The position numbers and the translations under genes are program-made. Below the pieces are notes generated by a model. It was not told the DNA's origin. It did no database searches and worked only from the letters and a program-made list of their open reading frames with translations. Shown here piece after piece: positions 5,439 through 10,999 of a stretch of DNA of 11,868 nt; position 1 is the stretch's first letter, and the number at the start of each line of letters is the position of its first letter. This DNA is from Nitrososphaerota archaeon (GTDB lineage: Archaea; Thermoproteota; Nitrososphaeria; Nitrososphaerales; UBA57): assembly GCA_022572285.1 (NCBI GenBank), contig JACZWF010000025.1:1-11868 (forward strand), in the 5' to 3' direction.

Positions 5439-5446
5439 AAAATAAA
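5439..5446 (-). promoter_or_regulatory. TATA-like box for the microprotein
   Basis: TTTATTTT on the minus strand is centred 26 bases upstream of the ATG at 5417. The same spacing occurs at 5170 and 4011. Confidence 0.55.
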
Positions 5447-5708
5447 CCTCTGTGAATTACAATCATTACAGCTCTAGCTCAAATTGTACAAATCTAGATC
5501 CCTAAGCCATCGCAGATCGGTGATTCGGAAGACCCTCGCGCGCCCGCGCCCGATTTCTTCATCTTGGGAGTTGGAAAGGAGGGTCCCAGAGCCACCCTAC
5601 GGCTTGAATTATCGAAGAAACAAGATTCCTGAACCAATGGATCTTCACTTGGAAAATGTATTTAGGATGTCACATCTATGGCTTATTTATTGAATGTGAG
5701 TTTGAAAG
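5447..5708. other. Upstream region of the Ldh2-family gene with a GC-rich tract
   Basis: No supported gene lies here. A GC-rich block, cgcgcgcccgcgcccg (5537-5552), interrupts otherwise AT-rich DNA. Two TATA-like elements, tgtatttagg (5658-5667) and cttatttatt (5682-5691), precede the dehydrogenase ATG by about 46 and 22 bases. The first would give a leader of about 20 nucleotides, the second an essentially leaderless transcript. Confidence 0.4.
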
Positions 5709-6752
5709 ATGCGGATCCGATATGAACAAGAGAAGGACATCATTTCTAACGTACTGACATCCTTGGGGGCGAACGATGAGGAGGCAAGAGTAAGTGCCGA
5801 AGTTCTTGCAGAGGGTGACGTGAGGGGGTTCACATCTCATGGCATCTCGCGACTATCTAACATGATTAGAAAGATAAAGTCCGGAAAGATAAAGACAAAT
5901 GTCGCGATCAAGATAACAGAGAAGCTTCCTGCTGTGGCCTTGGTTGATGGGAATCACGGTCTAGGTCATCCCGTAGCGCTTGAGGCCATGAAGATATCCA
6001 TTCAAAAAGCCAAATCATATGGGATATCCTCAGTGGGGATATACAATACCAGTCACTTTGGAATTGCAGGATATTACGTAGAACAGGCGATGAAAGAGAA
6101 TCTCATCGGGATAGTAAGCTGCACCACTGATCCAATGGTGCATCCATTCGGTGGAGGTCAACGCCTCTTTGGGACAAATCCGATTGCCATTGGTATCCCG
6201 CATAAGAAGCATCCGATCTTACTAGACATGGCTACGAGCACCGCATCCGCTGGAAAGATCGGTGAATTTCGTAAGATGGGTAAGGAGATCCCGGCTGGAT
6301 GGGGAGTTGATAAGAACGGTAATCCGACGACAATTCCAAAGGCGGCCCTCGCCGGGGCGCTATCACCCTTTGGAGGGTACAAAGGGAGCGGTCTATCGTT
6401 TATCATTGCCATACTAGCCGGGCCGCTCGTAAATGCGGAATATGGCAGCAGGGTTAAAGGAGACTATGAAATCGATAAGTATGCCACAAAAGGAGATTTC
6501 ATGATAACTATCAATCCAGAGGCGTTTGTCTCAAGGAAGGATCTCGAGAAGCACATTGAGCACTTTATTGACGAATTAAAATCTTCACCCAACGCACTAG
6601 GAAGTGATGAAATTCTATATCCAGGTGAACGAGAATACAGGACCCGAAGAAACCAGTTAGAGACAGGCATTACCCTTCCAGACTGGATATGGGATGATGT
6701 AGAAGCTACAGCAAAGGAATTTGGATTAGAGAAGAATCTTCTCTTGACTTAA
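5709..6752 (+). CDS. Ldh2-family NAD(P)-dependent 2-hydroxyacid dehydrogenase
   Basis: A 347-residue cytoplasmic enzyme of the Ldh2/malate/ureidoglycolate/L-sulfolactate dehydrogenase family, which interconverts 2-hydroxy acids and 2-oxo acids with NAD(P). Family signatures run in order: FTSHGISRL (41-49), VDGNHGLGHPVA (79-90), NTSHFG with the probable catalytic His116 (113-118), FGTNPIAIGIP (154-164), LLDMATSTASAGKI (171-184), IPAGWGVDKNGNPTT (194-208) and the nucleotide-binding LSPFGGYKGSGLSF (218-231), ending with the usual PGE (305-307). Length is normal and key residues are present, so it should be active. Which substrate (malate, L-lactate, sulfolactate or ureidoglycolate) cannot be told from sequence alone. 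Its TAA shares the palindrome TTAA with the stop of the convergent dehydrogenase-like gene, so the transcripts of the two must overlap. Confidence 0.9.
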   Translation: MRIRYEQEKDIISNVLTSLGANDEEARVSAEVLAEGDVRGFTSHGISRLSNMIRKIKSGKIKTNVAIKITEKLPAVALVDGNHGLGHPVALEAMKISIQKAKSYGISSVGIYNTSHFGIAGYYVEQAMKENLIGIVSCTTDPMVHPFGGGQRLFGTNPIAIGIPHKKHPILLDMATSTASAGKIGEFRKMGKEIPAGWGVDKNGNPTTIPKAALAGALSPFGGYKGSGLSFIIAILAGPLVNAEYGSRVKGDYEIDKYATKGDFMITINPEAFVSRKDLEKHIEHFIDELKSSPNALGSDEILYPGEREYRTRRNQLETGITLPDWIWDDVEATAKEFGLEKNLLLT

Positions 6753-7708
6753 GCGTAATCTTCCTTCCTAACCATGTTAAGAACCGCATCCCCATCAAGA
6801 AACCTAATGACGTTATCGACAGCCGATAGAATCATTCTCTCCCAAACTATCTGGCTACCAGACGCTCCCGCAATCCAGGGAGTCCCAAGAAGATTGGGGT
6901 GCTTCAACATATTCTTATCATCCTTGAATTTCCATGGGTTCCACCACACGTCCAGTGCGACTCTGAAGTTGGGATTGGCTTTCAAATGCGTCTCAAGATC
7001 GCTTTTTTCAATAATTGGAGCTCTGGCCACGTTAACTAGTATGGCGTCTTCTTTCATTAGCTTCAACCTTTCCCCATCGATTATCCCCTTTGTGTATTTG
7101 TTTAGAGGGATTGAAATTACTAGGACATCGGAGTTCTTCATTAGCTGTGAGATATCGCCAAGTGTCCCGATGAACTCGGTGGGAAAATCAGATATTCCAG
7201 AAGAATTAATTGCAAAGACTCTCATTCCAAATGCCTGACCAAGCCTTGCTATCTGTTTCCCTATGGTGCCAAGGCCGAGGATGCCAAGAACTTTTCCTTC
7301 CAAGAGTATGGAACTCTTGGACTGATCGAAGGATCCCTTGCTCATATTCCTCTGATGGAGAATAAGATTCTTAGCTAAGGTAAGGATCAATGCAAAGGCA
7401 TGTTCTGCGACGCTAACATAATTTGAACCGGCATTACTACACAGAATAACATTTTCTGGCGTCTGATCGAATGGCCAATTATCGATTCCAGCATGGGCGG
7501 ATTGGATAAATTCTAAGGATCTCATTTTTTGAAGCATCTCAGCCTTGGGAGAAGACTCGAGAAGGATATCCACATTTGGAATTATCCGTTCGAATTCATC
7601 CCGCGACAAATTTCCTTTAAAGTAAACATCTGCTTTCCCCTGAAGTCTTGATAAGATAATTTTTTGTTTTTCTTGATCTAACTTTATGTTTACAAATACT
7701 ATTTTCAA
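6749..7708 (-). CDS. D-2-hydroxyacid dehydrogenase-like protein lacking catalytic His and Glu
   Basis: A 319-residue protein with the two-domain D-isomer 2-hydroxyacid dehydrogenase fold. The N-terminal substrate half includes SAHAGIDNW (70-78). A Rossmann domain follows with GLGTIG (145-150), ISIPLNKYTKGII (198-210) and VNVARAPII (225-233), which supplies the substrate-binding Arg229. In active relatives a Glu in the DVFxxEP segment and a His in TPHxxG complete the catalytic triad. Here these read ALDVWWNPWKF (251-261), with no Glu, and GTPWIAG (275-281), with Trp278 in place of His. NAD binding is likely, but classical catalysis is doubtful; a regulatory or altered-chemistry role is possible. 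The start is TTG (7706-7708); an in-frame TGA seven codons upstream excludes a longer form. Convergent with the Ldh2-family gene, overlapping by four bases. Confidence 0.85.
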   Translation of the reverse strand: MKIVFVNIKLDQEKQKIILSRLQGKADVYFKGNLSRDEFERIIPNVDILLESSPKAEMLQKMRSLEFIQSAHAGIDNWPFDQTPENVILCSNAGSNYVSVAEHAFALILTLAKNLILHQRNMSKGSFDQSKSSILLEGKVLGILGLGTIGKQIARLGQAFGMRVFAINSSGISDFPTEFIGTLGDISQLMKNSDVLVISIPLNKYTKGIIDGERLKLMKEDAILVNVARAPIIEKSDLETHLKANPNFRVALDVWWNPWKFKDDKNMLKHPNLLGTPWIAGASGSQIVWERMILSAVDNVIRFLDGDAVLNMVRKEDYA

Positions 7709-7770
7709 TTCTGTGCTCTTAGGTCATTATCTGGGGTAAAAAAGATGAATAGCTATTCGACGAAGGATCT

Positions 7771-7810
7771 AGAGGGTCTTCGGGCGCGCGCGCGCTTTCC
7801 CTCTCGAAGA
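7771..7810. other. Interlocking inverted repeats around a GC tract
   Basis: agaggg (7771-7776) can pair with ccctct (7799-7804), and tcttcg (7777-7782) with cgaaga (7805-7810). The pairings cross, so they form alternative hairpins or a pseudoknot whose loop is the GC tract at 7784-7795. It lies between the terminator of the ligase gene and the start of the dehydrogenase-like gene. Confidence 0.45.
7784..7795. repeat. Alternating GC tract (12 bases)
   Basis: The longest GC alternation in the window, non-coding, about 75 bases upstream of the TTG start at 7708. The left flank gtcttcgg parallels ctcttcgga before the tract at 3905. Confidence 0.7.
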
Positions 7811-7820
7811 AGCATAGCGT

Positions 7821-7840
7821 CAAAAAAAGACGAACGTCTG
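7821..7840 (-). terminator. Hairpin plus T-run terminator of the ligase gene
   Basis: On the minus strand the stem AGACG-TT-CGTCT (7839-7828) is followed directly by a run of seven T residues (7828-7822), 50 bases after the stop of the ligase gene. It separates the ligase and the dehydrogenase-like gene into two transcripts. Confidence 0.65.
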
Positions 7841-7889
7841 GGGACATTTTAGCCATATTGTCCATGATGAGTTACAGATACTCTAACGA

Positions 7890-9278
7890 TTAAATTCGGG
7901 AACTAACGGAAAGCCCCCTTCGACTTGAATCCTCATTTGTCATCGTCCACCTGTTATCTCTCATATTTAGATGGGAAATTACTGGTCGGAATTTGGCTCT
8001 CAGCTGCTCATGAGTTTCTGATGATATTTCCACTTTCACCTTTTCACCAAGAAGAATACGTAGATTCTGAACTAATTCGGCTACTGCGCTTCTTTGATTC
8101 TGTTCCTGGTTGAAGATCCTGAGTTTACATGATTCAGTACTTTCTTGGACTACCTGCCAGCGAGGCAAATCTGCCACTTGGTGTAGCGCCGAGAGAACGG
8201 CTAGAGGCGAAAGAAATCTATCGGATTCTATAGTCAGATGATCCTCTTGCCTTCCCTCCATACTCCTTAGGACTCGAGAACTTCTCCCACATTGACATTC
8301 TGAATCAGACCAAATTCCAACGTCTCCAACGTCATATCTTAATAGCGGCATCGCATCGTTCAGAAGGACGGTGACGACGATCTTTCCAGGTTCTCCAGGT
8401 GGAGAAGGTTTTCCATCATTCAATATCTCGACAATAAGAGAGTCTGAAACATGTAAGGCCCTTCGCTCACACTCGAATGCAATCTTGCCCACCTCTGAGA
8501 CACTATATCGTTGGAAGGTCTTACAATGGAAAATTGTTTCGAGATACTTCCTAGTCGATTCATCCAGCACTTCGCCGCTTACCAACAATGCCTTCGGTCT
8601 TATTTCGGAAATTCCCGTTCTCGAAACGGTATCTGCGAGAATACGAAGGTATGAGGGGTTCGCCACTATGAGTTTAGGCCTGAACTCAATTATCTCTGGG
8701 ATGATTTCATCGGCACTAGATCTAAAATGGATAGTCTTGGCGAATCGATCATGAATGGGGCCAATGATCCTAGCTGCAATTCCTATTGCCTCCTTTCTCC
8801 TAGGATTTGTTTTGGATTTTCCATCTTTTTCCCACGGCATCCCATAGACAATCCTCATTATCCTGTCGAAGGGACCAATCTCAAGAACTTTCCTGAGGGA
8901 AATATAATGTCCCTGGAGGTTATAGCCAGCAAGGTAGTCGTAGTATTTTTTGCTTCGATAGCAGACCATTGGATCTCCTGTTGTGCCTGATGAAGAGTGA
9001 CGGATGCATTTCTTTGGATCTTCACCCATCCTCTCATGAACAGGCCTGGAGACGAAGTCTTCCTTGGTGCATATAGGAAATCTGCCAAGATCTTCGAGCC
9101 TATTGATGTCCTCGGGTTCTATACCCGCCCTTTCCATCCAATTCCTCCAGAATGTGGTATGGTCGTATGCGTGGCGAACAGCTCTTCTGAGCCTCTTCTC
9201 TTGCACTATCCTAAATTCATTTGGAGGAAGGCGATCGACCTTCGACGAGAACGCATACCAAATCATCCTGGAAAGCAC
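7890..9278 (-). CDS. PaaK/CapK-type AMP-forming acyl-CoA ligase-like protein
   Basis: A 462-residue cytoplasmic adenylate-forming enzyme of the phenylacetate-CoA ligase/CapK branch. Such enzymes activate a carboxylic acid with ATP and pass it to CoA or another acceptor. Visible motifs: the ATP-binding loop HSSSGTTGDP (94-103), RYSVSEVG (257-264), LLRYDVGDVG (312-321), the CQCGR motif (328-332) typical of this branch, and a C-terminal AKFRPV (428-433) with the probable catalytic Lys429. The first 90 residues, with HAYDHTTFWRNWMERAGI, are also typical. After the usual end a tail of about 25 polar residues is added. The start is GTG (9276-9278); ATG at residue 5 (9266) is an alternative. Upstream codons remain open for about 30 more residues but offer no start. 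The substrate is unknown; it need not be phenylacetate. Next to hydroxyacid dehydrogenases, an organic-acid role is plausible. Confidence 0.85.
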   Translation of the reverse strand: MLSRMIWYAFSSKVDRLPPNEFRIVQEKRLRRAVRHAYDHTTFWRNWMERAGIEPEDINRLEDLGRFPICTKEDFVSRPVHERMGEDPKKCIRHSSSGTTGDPMVCYRSKKYYDYLAGYNLQGHYISLRKVLEIGPFDRIMRIVYGMPWEKDGKSKTNPRRKEAIGIAARIIGPIHDRFAKTIHFRSSADEIIPEIIEFRPKLIVANPSYLRILADTVSRTGISEIRPKALLVSGEVLDESTRKYLETIFHCKTFQRYSVSEVGKIAFECERRALHVSDSLIVEILNDGKPSPPGEPGKIVVTVLLNDAMPLLRYDVGDVGIWSDSECQCGRSSRVLRSMEGRQEDHLTIESDRFLSPLAVLSALHQVADLPRWQVVQESTESCKLRIFNQEQNQRSAVAELVQNLRILLGEKVKVEISSETHEQLRAKFRPVISHLNMRDNRWTMTNEDSSRRGLSVSSRI

Positions 9279-9309
9279 TATTGTGTTCGAGGATCCGGGG
9301 ATATCTCGA

Positions 9310-9318
9310 CATATAACC
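9310..9318 (-). promoter_or_regulatory. TATA-like box for the ligase gene
   Basis: GGTTATATG on the minus strand would place transcription near 9287, 9 bases before the GTG or 21 before the ATG. A second AT-rich element, TTATTATAT (9347-9355), would give a longer leader. Confidence 0.4.
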
Positions 9319-9418
9319 AGCTGTGGAGATTCTCGATCGAAGTTCCATATAATAATTGTTTTCCTGCAGGGCCAGAGATATTTACATTAATCTTTCTTGA
9401 AAGGATTAGGATTTAGGA

Positions 9419-9451
9419 AAAGGATCCCAACGATGAGATCCTTTCAGGATC
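9419..9451. other. Mutually exclusive hairpins in a divergent promoter region
   Basis: aaaggatc (9419-9426) pairs with gatccttt (9437-9444) over a ten-base loop. gatcct (9437-9442) can instead pair with aggatc (9446-9451) over a three-base loop. The middle arm is shared, so only one can form. The structure lies between the divergent ligase and kelch genes. It could equally be a set of repeated ggatc-type operator half-sites. Confidence 0.4.
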
Positions 9452-9568
9452 GTTCGATTCTGACCAAAGATTTCCATGGAAGAAAAAGGTTTTAGGAAGA
9501 CATATTCCGAGATAATGTGTAATAATGTTTTTCTTCACTGGCCAACCAACTAACAGTGTGGGGTTTCA

Positions 9569-9578
9569 CTTTTTAAGG
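9569..9578 (+). promoter_or_regulatory. TATA-like box for the kelch gene
   Basis: CTTTTTAAGG is centred about 42 bases before the ATG at 9616, giving a predicted leader of about 16 nucleotides. Confidence 0.4.
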
Positions 9579-9615
9579 TAACCAAGAGTCGCACTCTCCA
9601 TTTTGTTGGACCACT

Positions 9616-10716
9616 ATGAGGCGAATCAGTCTATTCCTCCTACTATGGATAGTATCAAGCTACTCTATCGGCTCCTTAGGAATCATGGAAGGATTCGCAC
9701 AGACAAGGCCCTGGCAAAGGATGTCTCCGATGCCAACACCAAGGACCGAAGTGGTGGCAGCAGCGATAGGCGATACCATATACACCATAGGAGGTCTCGA
9801 TTCGGACGGAGCAGCTCTCGACAAAGTAGAGGCCTACAATACCCTAACAGACACATGGACTGAGGTAGCCCCTCTCCCGATACGAGTTCACCACGCTGCA
9901 GCAGTCTCATACAAAGGAATGCTATATGTGATAGGAGGCTTTGCTGAGGGATTTGATCCTACGTCGACAGTTTTCATGTATAATCCAAAAACGGACTCTT
10001 GGTCTCGATCGGCCGATATGTCCATTGCCAGAGCGGCCCTGACTGCAGAAGTGATCGACGGCATAATATATGCAGTTGGAGGCGCAACCGAGGAAGCAAT
10101 GAGACATATAATCCTTGGAACCAACGAGGCATATGATCCTGTAAGAAACAGCTGGGAAACCAAGGCTCCCATGCCGACACCCCGAGAGCATCTAGCATCG
10201 GGCATTGTTGCGGGTAAGATGTATGTCATAGCAGGGAGGACAACGGGTAATGTGGGTGGACCTGATACCAACCTGGCTATCAATGAAGAGTACAATCCCG
10301 TAACTGATACGTGGAGGACGAGGGCACCAATGCCCTCGAAGAGAGGAGGAATCGTTGGAAGCTTCACTGCAGAAGCTGTTTTTGTCTTTGGTGGTGAACA
10401 ACGCTCTGGAACTTTTGGGAACAACGAACAATATTTTCCGGCAAACGACACCTGGAAGATTAGAGAAAAGCTTCCAACCCCAAGGCATGGGCTCGCTGCT
10501 GCAACAATCGGGAGGAGTATCTACGTAATTGGGGGAGGGCCAAGGCCAGCACTTACTGTTAGCGGTGCCAATGAGCGTTTTGATGTTGATACCGTGGAAC
10601 CTCCAATTTTAGATCAGCCTGCAATAAGTGCATTATTAACAATCCTCGTTCCAGTCCTAGCCGTAGGAGTTGTGTCCATAATCATTGTCGCGTTGAAGCG
10701 CAAGACGACGTTATAG
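9616..10716 (+). CDS. Secreted, membrane-anchored kelch-repeat beta-propeller protein
   Basis: A 366-residue protein. Residues 1-29 (MRRISLFLLLWIVSSYSIG and onward) form a Sec-type signal peptide ending near GFAQ. Six kelch repeats follow, each with the pattern P-M/L-P...R, then IYVIGG, then AYNPxTDTW: about 32-81, 82-129, 130-180, 181-233, 234-280 and 281-326. They predict one six-bladed beta-propeller outside the cell. Residues about 336-360 (ALLTILVPVLAVGVVSIIIV) are a membrane anchor followed by KRK on the inside. The whole is a typical archaeal cell-surface propeller, probably for protein or glycan binding; there are no catalytic residues to name. Repeat 4 has IAGR instead of IGGR and repeat 5 FGGE, minor variations. 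It is divergent from the ligase gene and stands alone; any functional link to the neighbours is inference. Confidence 0.88.
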   Translation: MRRISLFLLLWIVSSYSIGSLGIMEGFAQTRPWQRMSPMPTPRTEVVAAAIGDTIYTIGGLDSDGAALDKVEAYNTLTDTWTEVAPLPIRVHHAAAVSYKGMLYVIGGFAEGFDPTSTVFMYNPKTDSWSRSADMSIARAALTAEVIDGIIYAVGGATEEAMRHIILGTNEAYDPVRNSWETKAPMPTPREHLASGIVAGKMYVIAGRTTGNVGGPDTNLAINEEYNPVTDTWRTRAPMPSKRGGIVGSFTAEAVFVFGGEQRSGTFGNNEQYFPANDTWKIREKLPTPRHGLAAATIGRSIYVIGGGPRPALTVSGANERFDVDTVEPPILDQPAISALLTILVPVLAVGVVSIIIVALKRKTTL

Positions 10717-10804
10717 AACTGACGACGTTGACACGGGGATATTAGAGCCGAAAAAAAATGTTGGGAATCAATATCTCTTTTTCTGCAGGTTAATAACGAT
10801 ACAC

Positions 10805-10820
10805 AAGGCGCGCGCGCCTT
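10805..10820. repeat. 16-base perfect palindrome containing a GC tract
   Basis: aaggcgcg-cgcgcctt is its own reverse complement, with ten bases of strict GC alternation at its centre (10808-10817). It is non-coding, about 90 bases after the kelch stop codon, and sits just downstream of a TATA-like gttaataacg. It could be a dimeric regulator's site. Confidence 0.6.
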
Positions 10821-10886
10821 AGGAGCGCATTAAAGGAAAAAACTCAGAGGCAACCTAATAGCAAGTTAGGCCTCCCTCCCTTTTTT
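10818..10886 (+). ncRNA. Candidate small RNA of about 70 nucleotides
   Basis: A TATA-like ggttaataacg (10785-10795) would place a transcript start near 10818. The region has no ORF worth calling and ends in a hairpin plus six T residues (10847-10886), so a short independent transcript is plausible. Alternatively the hairpin is only the late terminator of the kelch gene 130 bases upstream. No known RNA family is recognised. Confidence 0.25.
10847..10886 (+). terminator. Hairpin with T6 tail
   Basis: gagg (10847-10850) and cctaa (10854-10858) pair with ttagg (10866-10870) and cctc (10871-10874), with a three-base bulge. A pyrimidine stretch ending in six T residues (10881-10886) follows. It is the only good plus-strand terminator after the kelch gene. 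Confidence 0.5.
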
Positions 10887-10999
10887 CCTAGCTATGGATT
10901 CACACCCGAACTCATAGAATCCTTGATTTTCACCAATCGGGATGGAGCTTGCTCTTGTAGATATGACTAGAATCGTAACGAGACCGGTTGAGCCGAGCA

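Noticed and set aside
5484..5693. 69-residue plus-strand ORF
   Set aside because: Its composition is Arg-rich with no recognisable pattern, it runs through a GC tract and over the promoter region of the dehydrogenase, and no promoter lies at the right distance.
6774..7238. 154-residue plus-strand ORF
   Set aside because: It lies wholly opposite the well-supported dehydrogenase-like gene and is a frame shadow of it.
8997..9416. Overlapping plus-strand ORFs opposite the ligase
   Set aside because: They mirror the coding strand of the ligase and show no family features.
9429..9463. Box C/D-like small RNA (acgatga ... ctga)
   Set aside because: The C box has a mismatch, no second C'/D' pair is seen and no closing stem is present; inverted repeats explain the segment better.
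9888..10451. 187-residue minus-strand ORF
   Set aside because: It is antisense to the kelch repeats; its repeated motifs are reflections of those repeats.
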